In this document: positions 11,017-22,877 of the stretch, piece after piece
Layout: every line of letters starts with the position of its first letter
How positions within the stretch are numbered: position 1 is the stretch's first letter
Origin: Antitrichia curtipendula
Lineage: Eukaryota; Streptophyta; Bryopsida; Hypnales; Leucodontaceae
DNA length: 64,000 bases
Assembly (NCBI GenBank): GCA_951230915.1
Contig: OX579637.1
Coordinates: 33,108,001-33,172,000 of the forward strand
Reading direction: 5' to 3'
Position numbers and translations under genes: made by a program
Notes under the pieces: model-generated
The model's input: only the letters and a program-made list of their open reading frames with translations
What the model was told of the DNA's origin: nothing
The model's database searches: none

Positions 11017-11400
11017 ACTTTTTGCACATTGTCCTCTCCAATTCAAAATGATAGTATGACTTACGCAGCACCAGCGGATTCCTTCCTAGAGTACGACCAA
11101 AATGCAATCTTGAGCACTGGGACCTTCTTATGTTCAGCTGCAATAGCAAATTCCACGATGGACTTCTCTCTAAACCTGTCGACGACGATGTGGTGGACAA
11201 TTTGCCAAATGAAACCCCACGTCTGCCTAAATCTTGCTCCCCTTTTCCTTTCCGACCCATTGTGGCGAGAGGGTCACAAATGTTGTCGTCTGCATCCGAC
11301 AGAGTGCCGCAGAGAAAGCTCTATGACAACGTTGGTTTGAAAATGACCTTGCCTGAGGTGGAGGTAGTGGCGTTGGAATGAGTGCGCAAAAAATTAGTTG
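11017..11400 (+). pseudogene. Copy A exon 6, downstream conserved ORF (broken)
   Basis: Follows a CGTTTCAG acceptor. Matches the copy B downstream ORF (42449-43084): SFLEYDQNAILSTGTFLCSA against SILDYGQYVVLSTGNFLCSA, then after a frameshift near 11160, SKPVDDDVVDNLPNETPRLP against VKPIDDGVVDSPPDRKPRLP. The second frame stays open to 11381. No known domain. The conservation of this stretch beyond the conserved stop of exon 5 is notable. Confidence 0.65.
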
Positions 11401-12255
11401 CTGGCCGTTCTCATCCACCACCCCTTTTAGGACAACATCTAAGGAAGGTCCTAATTTTTTTTTTTTGATACCATTTCAGCATATTATGTAGCCAAGATTA
11501 CATTTTATATTTTAGGTTATTAGGTAGGGAAGGCTCATATTTAGATTTGGAGCAATGCAAACCGTTCAAATATTACAAACTGGGTAGACAAATTATCAAA
11601 TCTTTATAGTCTGTGCTAGTTTAGCAAATAGAAGCTTCAGAATAGGATGCCATGGTAATAGAAGAACGATGTAGATGTTGAGCGTTGACATGAATGTGGA
11701 CAAGAAAATTATGGAGACAATCTAACCTAGCTTCCATTGTAAGCACTCTTGCAGGCAGCACTTGAAACCACCTACGTCTTGAGTGCCATTTGGAGGAGTG
11801 CTGCAATGGATTGTGAGATAGATGTTTCTATCATTTTGTACTTAGATCTAGGTCACAAGCTTAGCATCTACTTGATTCTTCTGTCACCATGGCGTCGTCT
11901 TTCGAGGCAATCTATTTGCAGTGTCTAACACAGACTATGGAGATGAGATACTTTGCTTCCAAGAGTGTAACGATAGGCAATGCCTCTTCAAATGTCCAAT
12001 TTGCAATGTATGAAAAAAATACGTCTATATTTGATGAATATTTGTCTTTAATTGTATTGCATTTTGCAATTAGTGTTTAGTATTTTGGAATTTCTTAATG
12101 GGTAACTTCTTTTGGATGTCATTGCACTACTTTTTTGTGTATGGACAACAAATTCTTGCTTGTTTATGATTCAAATGCCTCTAGATATTCCCATATCCTT
12201 GGAAGATGACTCACAGTTCATTGCAAAACTTCCATTTTAATGAATATGATGTTAT
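11401..12255. repeat. 3' noncoding homology block of the copy A unit
   Basis: Blocks here match 43085-43985 behind copy B: ACAAACTGGGTAGACAAA (11577) against ACAAACCGGGTAGTCAAA, the GAGTGTAACGATAGGC region (11964), and the CCCATATCCTTGGAA...GACTC region (12190) against CCCATGTCATTGGAATACGA. Homology appears to stop near 12255. It shows that the duplicated unit includes about 0.9 kb of 3' noncoding DNA. Confidence 0.65.
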
Positions 12256-14200
12256 TGGTGGATTCATCAAATTGTCTCCTAATTTCAAACCACAAGTAAT
12301 GCATAGAATCTACAGGTAGGTGGTACACAATTGTGTACAACCTCAACTCTTACAATGCAAGCATAAAACAAGAACATGAAAAAGTTTATAAAATAACAAT
12401 TCCAAAAACAAACCACCTTTAGTCTCCTGCCCAATCAATTATCAATACAGTGAACTATAAATTTTGGCACAAGTCATATGTCACATGTGTGAGCCCCCAA
12501 TTTGTCACTTGGGACTCATAGAATTATTTTTTTGGAAATTTGCAATTTAAAGTTGATAAAAGTATAAAAAAAAATTTAAAAAGAGTATAGAACCAAAATA
12601 AGGTTGTGTCATATCCATTACAATATTTGGTTTAGATATGTATTTAGACTTAGAATCCCCCCAAACTTGGCCTAAAAATAGGATAGAAATAATGAAACGG
12701 TTAGATTTGGAGGATTTGAGTCACATAGCCCCAAAAGAGCTAAATCCCACCATGAATGTGGCAATTCATGGCTGAGTCAGTCCGAGGGATCCACAAGAAG
12801 GCCACTAGGTTGGATCCTAGAGTTAGATTTAGAATTCTCCATCAGATCGACGAATTTCCCAAAACCTCGATTGTTAGCATGCAAGAGCCACTGATGCAAG
12901 ACCAAGGTTGTGGAGGAATCTACAGCCCAAAGATGGTGTATTAGGGTAAATCCCATGCCAGGAGTCCAACGACGAAATCAATTCGCCAAGATTCCTCTAC
13001 CTACAAAAGATTTCCGCACTGTCGCTAATTCGAGGAGATGGCCAATTTTAATCTCCACTGACCAATCGTGCCAGGTACGGAAATGCACCTACATGTCTTT
13101 CATGCGACTCCCTGAGAGGTCACGTGAAAATTTCCGGCATCTTCCGACTTGCAGAAGAACCTTTCCGGATGGCCAACCCTTTTAACCTCCAACGGAAATT
13201 TCATGGAAATTATCCAGGTTACAATAAAATCTCACTAAAAAGTAGACTAGCTTGTTGTATGTTAATAATGCGCTCCGTGAAGTTTCACAACATTCTGATA
13301 GCGGCAAGTATCCGAACCGGCGAGATTCCTCGGGAATTAACCATGTGGCGGGGTCCCCGCCACGCTAACCGGCATTCCGGGACCATACGATGGCGAAACG
13401 AAGTCAACCAAAAGTCCTTTCCAACTCTCTCGCACCTACTGGAGAGCCTAGGCTATTCACATTTTTTTAAATAGAAGACCCCCAAGATCTAAGATATTAC
13501 CACAATTTGGTTTTTAAACTAAATTAGCCTACGATGAGTTTTGGGCCTCGGTATAGGGGCTAGAGGGATCTAGGACTCAACACGACAATCTGGAGTCAAC
13601 GGCGCAATTCGTTCAACAATTGGAGTCAATCTCCAAAAGTTAGGATGTTGGTCCAGCATAGATGGTAGAAGTAGATTTTTAGGGATTAGGATGAAAATCT
13701 TTGAGGATGAGGATGAAAATCCAAGTTGATAAGGTTACCTTAGAACTCTAGAGGGAGGAGTGGGTCCTTGGAAACCTAAATAAGGGCCTCATTTCTCTCT
13801 CTAGAATACCCCAAATTCTTGTTTTGGGTCCGTGGATCTAAGTTATTTTGGATATTTTGGTGTTTGAAGCCAAAAACCTCTACGGTGTTTTTAGAGCACT
13901 TTGGATTCCATTGTTGCTTGTTTTCAAGCTTTGAAGGTCCTTAGGGGTCCTTCTATTTTGTTTGTGTACACTCTTGTTGTTATTCAAGAGTCCTTTTATC
14001 CTTGGTGTATCCTTGTTAACTAACTTGTGCGTTTTAAGTGTCTTTTGGTGTCTTGCACTAACCCTAGAGCAACCCCCCACAATACCTTGGCAATGTTGCT
14101 TTGGGGGGCCTTTAGCATGTGAAGTTGTGTGTCTCTAAGTATCATATCGTGTTGGTTTTTCTTACTCACGTATTTCCATCCTCTTCTAATATCCCCCTTG
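12256..14200. other. Noncoding region, possibly an LTR-type sequence
   Basis: No ORF that I trust. A block beginning TGTGAGCCCCCAATTTG (12488) and a TATA-like, CT-rich stretch near 13770-13810 are reminiscent of a solo LTR, but I found no matching second end, primer-binding site or duplication, so this stays a guess. Confidence 0.3.
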
Positions 14201-14214
14201 TTGTGTGGATCCCC

Positions 14215-14470
14215 CCTTGGGATGGCAAAGCTTTGGCTTTGTCATGTATGTTTCTTAAAGTGTGTCTTTTCTACCCTCTTCAAAAATCCCCCTTATTGTG
14301 TGGATTCCCCCCCGGGGACGGCGAAACTTTGAACTAGTGACAACGTCAAGTCTTATAGTGTGTATTAAAATAGTCCCAGACGACGGAGCTTTGAACCACT
14401 AGAGTATCGCAAATCCTAAAGTTGGTGTTAAACCCAATTTTACGGCGAAGCTTTAAACCTCTATAACCCT
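14215..14470. repeat. Degenerate ~65-bp tandem repeat (GACGGCGAAGCTTTG units)
   Basis: Four units carry GATGGCAAAGCTTTGG (14220), GACGGCGAAACTTTGAAC (14318), GACGACGGAGCTTTGAAC (14379) and TACGGCGAAGCTTTAAAC (14441). Spacing is about 60-100 bp. Function unknown. Confidence 0.5.
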
Positions 14471-14751
14471 TAGTCCCAAAGTCTAGTTTCCAAGACCATT
14501 TTGAAAAAGTCCAAAGTTTAGTTCCAAGACAATTAGGTTTAGCAAGCCCGTGTTATCCAAGTCGAGTACGTCCGGGTTTTTTTGTGTTGTTCCTCAAGTT
14601 TTAGCAACCTAGCCCTACCGAAGTTTATATGTCTGTTTTTTTATGGATCTTTGAAGAGAAAATCCCCTAGTCCAGACCCAAGCCCAAAAATGAGGATTCC
14701 AAATTAAAAGGAAAAGAAAAAAAAAATATCCACACCTACCCAGCCAGTCTA

Positions 14752-14966
14752 GCAGTCAAGGAGGGGTCGGAGTCTAGTTCAAGGTCAGATTGGGGGTCGA
14801 GTCCAATTCAGATTGGGCTAGGGGTCAAAGTCTAGTCAGGTTGGGCTGGGGATTCAAGTCTAGTCAAGTCGAGCTGGGGTCGGAGTCCATTTAGGTCGGG
14901 TGGGGGTCGAGTCCAGTTCAAGTCGGGTTTGGGAGTCGAGACAGCTCAAAGGAGGGTGAGGAATCA
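14752..14966. repeat. Minisatellite, GGGGTCGAGTCCAGTTC units
   Basis: About six to seven units of 28-40 bp with the core GGGGTCRRAGTC(C/T)A(G/A)TTCARGTCGGG, varying in length. G-rich on the plus strand. No coding potential. Confidence 0.7.
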
Positions 14967-15179
14967 AGCCAGTTGCCTCTTTTTTTTTTTTGGTTTCTTA
15001 AATCTGAAAACTAGAGGGTAACATTTATTTTGGAAAAGAAAATACAACAACAAAATACAAAGAGGAGAAAAGGGAGGGGGAAGAATAGAAGACGCACTTC
15101 CAAATATTTCAAAACTTGCACACAAAACTCAGGATGTCCGGACACACGTCAAGATTCAACCCCGGCGTCCGTCAGGATC

Positions 15180-15423
15180 CAGAAAAAAAAAAAAAAAAAT
15201 TTTTTTTTTTTTTTTGTGGACAGTCTGTCCGTCCTGTGGATGGCTGGTCCGTCCCTGTGGACGGCCGGCCGTCCAGGTCGACAGCTGGCCGTCCTCGAAA
15301 AAAAAAAAAAAAAAAAAAAAATCTTTTTTTTTTTTTGTGGACGGCTGGTCCGTCCCTGTTGACGGCTGGCCGTCCCTGTGGACAGACGGTCCGTCCAGGT
15401 CGACGGACAGGCCGTCCTTGGAG

Positions 15424-15456
<33 letters not shown>

Positions 15457-15550
15457 CCTGACGCAATTCTGACGCGTCAGGACACGTCCGGACTGACGCC
15501 GACGGACATCCGGACGTAAAAAACCCACGTCACGTCCGGATAGACAACCC
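15180..15550. repeat. Poly-A/poly-T flanked GACGG/CCGTC hairpin cassette
   Basis: Two cassettes of about 100 bp (15219-15297 and 15336-15421) hold repeated GTGGACGGCTGGTCCGTCC words that can fold on themselves, and are delimited by homopolymer tracts (A17 then T17; A24 then T14; A29). Next to them, 15450-15545 repeats GACGCGTCAGGACACGTCCGGA-type words, split here by description only. Long protein frames read through this block are artefacts of Lys/Phe tracts. The homopolymers may be partly assembly or polymerase artefacts. Confidence 0.7.
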
Positions 15551-15699
15551 TGATGTATACGTGGATGTGGACGAAGTGATTTTCGAAACCGGCAGTGAAG
15601 AGGTGAGTTTTTGAATTAAACTTTGGTGCTTTTTTCCCTAATTAGTGTTGATTTCTTTAATCAGCCCTTTAAGCACGATTAGCAAGCCGTGATTAGTGT

Positions 15700-16400
15700 A
15701 AAGTAAGAGTTTAGATTCAAAAGTTTCTAGATTAGGAATAGAGGTTTCCGAAAACATATTACACTTAGGATTTGGCTTCAAATTGACCGTGTTAGGATAA
15801 GTTAAGGAGGAGGAGGTAAACGGGGAAATTGAATTAAAATTTCATCCAAAAGGAACCATGGACGGAAATTGGGGATTTAGATTAGAAAGAGAATCTAGGA
15901 TTAAACTAGAAATTAAATAGCAGTTAAAAACTAGAGTCAAATTAAAATTTTAATTGTAAAAATTAAACTGTAAGTTAAAAATCTGGAGTTAATTTTGGGA
16001 AGTAAAACGGTTAGAGTTAATTTGGAAGTATAATCTAGGATTTCACTTGTTCTCAAGTCAAATCTTAGGGTAGGTTAAGAGTAAAAGTTTAGAGTTAATT
16101 AGGAGTCAAAAATCCGACTAGAAAGTTAGAAATTAAAAGTTAAGGTAAAACTTAGAAGTCAAAATTTAGAGTTAGGTTAGAAAGTAAAAACTTAGGATTA
16201 AAAGTCAAAAGATAGAGTTAGACTTCGAGGATAAATTCTAGAGTTAATTTAGGAGTAAAAAACAAGAGTAAAGGTCAAAACATAGAGTCAAATTTGGAAG
16301 TTAAAATTTAGAGTTAGAACTAAAGAGTAGAAATCTAGAGTTACATTTAGAGGTTGGAAATTAGAGTAAAAGTTGAGCTTTAGGATTAGTCTTTAGAAGT
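15700..16400. repeat. Degenerate AT-rich tandem repeat (TTAGAGTTAAA units)
   Basis: Dozens of diverged ~20-25-bp units containing TTAGAGTTA, TAGGAGTCAAAA or GTAAAAACTTAG. Unit borders are blurred. No ORF and no recognised function. Confidence 0.6.
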
Positions 16401-16794
16401 AGAACTTCTAGGTGGAGTGTCAAAACACAAAGATAGTCTTAGAGGTTCATGGAAGGAACATAAGGGTTTCCCTTTTACGTAGTTAGAGACTTTAGAAATG
16501 ACGCCACCTACCCAGTCAACTCTAGACATAGAATAGATAGTTAGGGAATTAGAATTTCACTATCACCCCTGATCATTGTAGTTAGCTTGTGAGTTACCAC
16601 ATGCATTTCTAATTTTTTTTGTTGTCCATCCACGACACTTAAGAAACATTAGCAAAAAAGATCCATTGCTTGGAAGGCACAATGAACCGCGCTCACAACA
16701 CACACATATATTAAAAAAATGGATAAAAGCATAGAACCTGGTCAGTGTTCGCTTGATTACCAAGGGTGGGTAATCTAGCGCCCACAACATGCCA

Positions 16795-17463
16795 TTCAAC
16801 TTGGTTCGAGTTGAATAGAATCATTCTGATTACCGAGTGGTTCCGTTAGTGTTTTATTTGGTATAATATCCATCCACCTATATTTTGACTAGATCCGAGT
16901 TAAAATGTAATATATGACAATGAATGAAACTCATAGGCTACAACTAGTTGGTATGGCATAGAACTATGCTTATAATCTCGATTACAATTACAAAATTCTA
17001 AGCTATTGTATCATACTTTCAACCCATTGAAGTGCAGATACAATATGTCTGATTTTCACACATGATAAACAAATAATGAATGTGTATAGTTAAGAAAAGT
17101 TTCAACTCGGATCGAGTTGAAACTACTGACTCAATATTACTAGATTTGCAAGGAACTCACTTGTGCAGATCTCCTCTTATAAACCATTCAACTTGAATCG
17201 AGTTAAATCATGTGATCTTGTTTATATGTATGGGATCTTAATCATATTTCCATTGCATCCTAATTTGTCTCCATTAAAGTTAAATTATTTTATATTTCCT
17301 TGTAAGTGACCAATACAATACTCGTCATTCAACTCAAGCCAAGTTGAATTGGTAGCACTACAGTTAATCATGACTAATTTTTATTTCATCATATAGTGAA
17401 TTTTGATGTTTCCTCCGAGTAAAGTCAGCTTCCACAATTTAGTTCAAGTCGGATCGACTTGAA
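16795..17463. repeat. Loose array of 21-bp palindromes, AACTCG-arm type
   Basis: Units at 16795-16815 (arms TTCAACTTG / CGAGTTGAA), 16884-16904 (degenerate), 17101-17121 (TTCAACTCG / CGAGTTGAA), 17187-17207 (TTCAACTTG / CGAGTTAAA), 17328-17348 (TTCAACTCA / CAAGTTGAA) and 17443-17463 (TTCAAGTCG / CGACTTGAA). TTCA and TGAA ends are kept while the inner five bases change on both arms together. Spacing 86-217 bp. A possible further remnant is at 17017. No gene is recognised here. Confidence 0.7.
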
Positions 17464-20154
17464 TTTGGAGATCATGGGTACTCATTTAGTAATTTTGGAA
17501 CCAATGTATGAAGTTGTCCATAAATTCTGCCACAAATATTGGGTACCTGAAAATTCCCATTGATGAAGACAGAAATCAGTATGAATTGAAGAAATTGAAC
17601 TCGAAAATCAAGCAAGAAATTCCTTACAGAAAACACACCAAAAATGCATTGATGCATTCTACAACTCAGTTTACACAATGACAATGTTGCATACAAGCTG
17701 TATAAATGCGCTCCTTTTGAAACAGTTGAAGAACATTGTTCCTATAGCCCACAACAATGAATGCAACAAATACAATGGAAGAAGTTTTGGTTTGGAATGA
17801 CTTGCCTAATCTAGAAAGCAAAGTACTTCAAAGAGAATTTACAATACTATGCTCCAGAAAACAGCCGCGATAGTACTAGTAGGTAGAGAAGAAGAGAGGT
17901 TGCCAAGAAGAACAATCAATCGAAAACTAAGAAACTGAAGGGTACAATGGTTTGCCGGAGAAGACACAGTCGCATGTCCGAGGGCGGGAGAAAGTAACGG
18001 GAATGACGGCCAAAGTTGAGGTATTTTCAAACAATCTTTTGGTTTTAAAATGTCATTTTTCTTATCGGGGATCACTTTCTTTTTTCTAATAGATTCGTAG
18101 TTTTTGGCGATACTCTCAACTGTCAATTCTTCTCTGAGAATAAACTAATCTTACAATGACAGAAAGCACTTTTTTGCTTTTTGTAAAGGAATTTGCGGCT
18201 CTAAGTGGGGGCAACTTGTGGCTATAGTGCCTTTGGAGCTCGGTGTCCATAGTTTGATTCCAAACTAAAGGATTTCCAAAATATTGTGAAAAAAAATATT
18301 ATGTTGCTTTTCAGAAATGTAGGCTTAAAATAACTCTGTACAGTAACAATGGCCAGCCTGTTTGGCTTCTCAGGGCACTCAATTTTGTTAGTGTTATATG
18401 GATCTTCCAGTAGCAGCTAGACGAAATTTAAATGTAAAGAACTTCTTAATTAAAACCAAGTGGAACTTGGCATGGGGGATATACTTTTATAAAAGGGTTT
18501 AGGACTTAGGGTTTCAACTTTGAAGGTTTAGGGTTTAGGGTTTGAACTTTTAGAATTTAGCGTTCAGAGTTTAGGATATGATGCATGAGGAACTCTAAGC
18601 CAAAAAGGACCATTATATAAAGACACAAAGAATTGCTTCATAAATATTGTTGCTAGTAGAATGTCGAATTCTTAAAATAAAATAGGAATGGATTTTGCTA
18701 TACGATTTTGTTGTTAACTTCTTGAAGTACTTGATCCAAAACTTTAGGAAATTTCAAGTTCAATGTGTGCTTACATTTGGAAGTGCTCCTTCACTCCTCC
18801 AACATTTTTGGGAAAACATGTATGATGTTCGCTTTAGAGAAAAAATTTAAAGAACCTATTTGAAATATATATACAAAATAAAATAATACTAGGATAAATA
18901 TCATGTTTTTTGTTTTATTCAATTCAATGTGAAAGCAATCACAAAAATAAATATTTGACTATAATAAATAGAATAGTAAATTTTAGATAATTTCGGTTTA
19001 AATTGGTTGACTTCCTACTTTCACAATTTGTAGACAATGTCTACTAGTAAATTATTGTTTAAAGACGTGTTGTTTTACGAGAGCTTTGTGGATACAATAC
19101 CTTGAATACAAGTAACTTTTTCTATATAACAGCTTTATCTATGCGCTTGATAGGAAGTTCTGATTTTATGAGTCCATAACAAATGCCACCTATTTAACGC
19201 AGCAAAATAGTGAGAAGTAAAAGCAAATGAGTATATTTCTTTTCTCTATGAAATAATATTAGATTCCATTCTACATTATAAGCTTTCATTCATTGTTTAC
19301 AATTAGACTAGTCGTGAAGAAGTCGTAGATAATACTATTTTTTTTAGCACTACCATTATATTCTTCATAAAATAATTTACACTTAATAGTGATTATTTTT
19401 GCATGCATTTTTTGCAACTTCCCAGAAAAAACCATGAGCCGTGGATCCTAATTTGTGGAATCCCAAATCATACATAATTGTCCTTTAAATTTATGTGTGG
19501 AAGAAGAAAAAATTAAATTGTACAAGTCTAAAATATACATTATGAAAATTATGGACCCTCTTATAGCCCCTCATAAATTGACAAAGCTAACTTAGAAATT
19601 GGGGTACACAACCTACTTCAAGGACAAGCAAACTGACAGATTAGAGTCTCCATCTTGTATGAAGTACACGACACTAGCTTATGTACTTCAAATTGCAGCA
19701 ATATAATACAAATTTTTCAAATCCGCTGTCAGAGGCGTACTGGGGTCACTGTTTAAATATTATATTCTAAACCTAGTACCAATGATGACAAGTAGAGGCA
19801 AAACTATTCACAGCACAACCTTGGTGTATGTTGTCAACATGAAGAATCTCGATGGCCTTAATAATATCCCAAGGCAAATATATACAATATCTTCGATTTC
19901 CAAATTGTCATTCTTGGTTTAAAGAGAAAAAATATGTCCAAATCTTCAAATCGAATCACAAATATCCAAAAACTTACAACAAATTCCAACAAACATGAGT
20001 TTAAAATGGCCTAAAAATGTTTTCCATGTCACTATCCCTATCACTTGTAAGATAGAAATTGACTACTTCATGAACCTTATGTTTATGATAGTGCATTCAA
20101 CAAATCAACTAGCCCTGCCTAAGTCCCTCAGTTACATCAAAATAGAAGCTGCAA
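17464..20154. other. AT-rich intergenic region with telomere-like motifs
   Basis: No ORF I can support. At 18495-18570 several TTTAGGG/TTAGGGTTT words occur, degenerate and short. At 19430-19570 a stretch with GAGCC-TGG-CCCAAATC resembles the repeat at 54240-54340. The rest shows nothing I recognise. Confidence 0.4.
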
Positions 20155-21060
20155 CTAACAACTTTTAAGTTTCAATATCATTGGAGGCAGCATATCCGAA
20201 ACAGTGGAGACCTTCTCGTGGCGTCGATTAATCTTCATGTCTTCTTTTGTTGGTTCAGCAAAGGTGAACACAAAGTCAGATGGTGCATCTGGACCCATAG
20301 CAATTTGAACCTCATGTTGAAGATGGGACACTGGCCAATCAGTTCCAACGTTGAATTCAAGACAATTTGGGGGCTCCTTGTCCATGACGTAACAGTAGAG
20401 TGTCACAAGTCGAATACCGCGCTCTTGTTCCATTGGTACCCATTCATTGGCAATCCATCTCTCCCTGCTAAACCAAAAATTCACATACAACGTTTGTCGT
20501 GCAATGTGAAAACGAAAAGTAACACTTGGTCGATTCACTTTGCAGCAAATGATATCACCTGACTCGGTAGTTTTTTGATGCCACCCGTGATCCATCAAGT
20601 TGTCAAACACATGATCAGTGATGTCTTTGATCGTAAACAAAGTAGGTGATCTGATTCGTGACGTTGCCGATGCAAAAAGATCAACAAATACAATAATGGG
20701 CATAAACCATTGTATGTGTGAGCGGCGGGAACCAGTATTGGGGTTCATAGTTGCTCGGAAGTCCTTGCACATCTTTGCACGGAAGCTCTCCGATGTCATC
20801 ATGTCGGGTAATGGCCACGATGGTGAAGTGAATCTTGGGAGTTCGATTTCCTCAAGCTCTCCAAAAAGCCGCTCTCTAGATGGTGGTACGTAAATCCCCT
20901 TAAAGAAGAAAATGCTTGCATCTCGTAATTCTTGGGCAAACTGGTCGTGATGAATGAGCAGGCCTACATCAACATGCAGTCCAACTACTAGTCCAACGAT
21001 CGACGCCGGGTCGATCCAGTCATCAAAGTAACTGGAGAACAGATCTACACCCCCGGTCAA
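20155..21060 (-). CDS. Unrecognised ~300-aa protein, 5'-incomplete ORF
   Basis: A 301-codon open frame ending at TAG 20155-20157. There is no ATG at its 5' end: the frame opens at TTG, with a TAA a few codons upstream and a plausible acceptor (GGTGTAG) at about 21048, so the true start is probably in an upstream exon; the first internal Met pair is MMTSESF. The protein is rich in aromatic residues and short hydrophobic stretches (QWFMPIIVFVDLF; TLYVNFWFSRERW; EWVPMEQERG; LVTLYCYVMD; NVGTDWPVSHLQHEV) suggesting a beta-rich globular fold. I recognise no catalytic motif or family. It may be a host protein or a transposon accessory protein. Confidence 0.5.
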   Translation of the reverse strand: MTGGVDLFSSYFDDWIDPASIVGLVVGLHVDVGLLIHHDQFAQELRDASIFFFKGIYVPPSRERLFGELEEIELPRFTSPSWPLPDMMTSESFRAKMCKDFRATMNPNTGSRRSHIQWFMPIIVFVDLFASATSRIRSPTLFTIKDITDHVFDNLMDHGWHQKTTESGDIICCKVNRPSVTFRFHIARQTLYVNFWFSRERWIANEWVPMEQERGIRLVTLYCYVMDKEPPNCLEFNVGTDWPVSHLQHEVQIAMGPDAPSDFVFTFAEPTKEDMKINRRHEKVSTVSDMLPPMILKLKSC

Positions 21061-21549
21061 ATTAAATTAATTAGCATGCAGAAAAGTAGTTGTTTTGAAT
21101 AGACAAATCTAGACTTCACACAAAAGCTATCACCCTAAAAGAAAGCCCTCAAACATTCGTAGAGATTCAAGGCTTCACAGGAGATGTAAGCATGTTATGT
21201 TTTCAATTCAATGATACGACTATAGATTCCGGGCTTTAGAATCAGATGCTTGGGAGCTCTGGTTATATTTAGGTGTTTATATTTAGATGTAGGGAATTGA
21301 GTAGCACAACTACTGCAGAGATATATGATGACATCAATACCATATGATATTAACGAGATAAGGAACATACCCAACTAACATTGGCGATTTAAGAAGTATG
21401 CAAATAGTAGAAGAAACTACATACTCAAATTAACTAACTTCATTACGTATGTGCTTTCCCAGTTTTTTATAACAAAAGCTAATTGAAAACCAAAAATATA
21501 CAGGAAACAAACAATGGCAACATCAACAATCAACAATGCGAGGAAGAAT

Positions 21550-21870
21550 TCATGAAGCACTTACAATTACATGGTATTTGTGGTTGTGGCAAGTTGGGAT
21601 CCAGTAAAAGATGTTGTGGCTCATATGCGTGCCGCACCTTGACGTGTGAAATCAGATTATTAGCCCCTCCAAACTTAAACTCGATCACTTGAGCCTTTCA
21701 CAAATACTGCACAAGTGATAGCATTGAGAATCTATTCCCCACTCTGAATTGGGGTCGGGATTGAGTGTCACCCATGAATTGATCTCAAATCGCATTGGCA
21801 CCCAACGACCCGATGGCCAGTGCTGCGTGTTGTACAACGTTACAGATTCAATTTGGCTAGGAGGAGGCAT
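21550..21870 (-). pseudogene. Broken fragment, possible relative of the 20155-21060 protein
   Basis: From an ATG at 21870 a 61-codon frame reads MPPPSQIESVTLY, then SGRWVPMRFEINSWVTLN, and stops at TGA. One frame over, the reading continues at once as IEFKFGGANNLISHVKVRHA. Order and a few residues (WVPM; I/LEF; SH then V) resemble the C-terminal half of the neighbouring ORF. I infer a frameshifted partial duplicate, with low confidence because the similarity is weak. Confidence 0.3.
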
Positions 21871-21989
21871 CTTGAAAAGTGATGGGAGGAATCTTAAGAA
21901 GCGATGGGAATCGATGCAACAAATACTAACAACAAATACATAAATGATGCTTTGAATAGTCGTAGGTTTTATAAGTCATCCATGACTTG

Positions 21990-22620
21990 ATTGTGCGGGT
22001 GGGGGTGTCTTCTAAATTGGAGGAAAAATGGAGGAGATGATCAGTACAACACTACAACTGTCGCATCCTAAGTTAGTGGCGGTCAGATGCCGTTGGCCAG
22101 CTATTCCTGAGTATATTTTATGTAATTTGAAGGGCCATGCTTGAAGTGCAATATACAACACAATCATAGCACTAGGATTATATCTAATTTCTCTATTCTT
22201 TGTTTCGTTTATTTGAAAGTGTATGATGATGTAATTCCAATAGTATAATTTTCCCCAAGATTAGCAAATTTTCTAATCTGCTTTCAAAAAAAGATAAACA
22301 TGGAGAAGCTTTTTGAAAACTAAAGTTAGAGTAAGAAAATAGCAGTAGCATGGGATGCTGGATGCCTTAAGAGTATAACAACTTGTAAGTTAGAGGTCTT
22401 TGTCTGGGAAAAGATGACTTTGAAGGGAGATTTCTTGTATTATCAAATCTAATATGTGCTTCACAATTGCATTCCTCCTAACAAGTCGAATCTAACCAAT
22501 GACTCAAATCTAAATAACAACATAATTTTATTTGAAAGTCAATTAAATTGAAAATTTCTAATTTAATTACTACTAAATGAAAATTCTTTGCCTAAATCTA
22601 TGTGAATGTAATTTTATTTT
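21990..22620. other. AT-rich intergenic region
   Basis: No ORF, repeat or signal that I recognise. It ends at the left end of the MITE at 22624. Confidence 0.4.
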
Positions 22621-22623
22621 TCC

Positions 22624-22877
22624 ACTACACAAAATAGTAAAATTAGGTTGTTCCATACTGATTTTTGACATTTGACACTATATAAATATTTTACTATTAT
22701 TGTACAACAATGCAGTACTTTTGAATTAGATGTTGTAATTGAGACTCATGAACCTCCATGTGTGCAAATGGAAATATTTGTAAAAGTATTGATTGATTTT
22801 TGATGGATTGTAAAGTAATTTTCTTAGAGTAAGGCAACCTAATTGTTAAAGCAATCTAATTTCACTATTTTGTGTAC
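22624..22877. mobile_element. ~254-bp MITE, copy 1 (ACTACACAAAATAGT ends)
   Basis: Left end CTACACAAAATAGTAAAATT, right end the reverse complement of TACACAAAATAGTGAAATTAG, about 25 bp with two mismatches. A second copy of the whole element is at 46202-46458. The left side reads CACTACACAAAATAG, so a CACTA-type terminus is possible, but the outer bases of the right end (GTGTACTA) no longer match CACTA. Target duplication not identifiable. Confidence 0.7.

Noticed and set aside
12488..14080. Solo LTR
   Set aside because: The TGTGAGCCCCC start and promoter-like stretch are suggestive, but there is no convincing end, target duplication or partner repeat.
15030..15528. Several 100-120-aa ORFs on both strands
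   Set aside because: They are Lys/Phe-rich readings through poly-A/poly-T tracts and the hairpin repeats.
17839..18126. 95-aa minus-strand ORF
   Set aside because: No motif, no splice context, poor composition for a protein; likely chance.
18490..18580. Interstitial telomeric array
   Set aside because: Only a few imperfect TTTAGGG words are present; similar words at 30300 and 33350 show they are scattered and not a true array.
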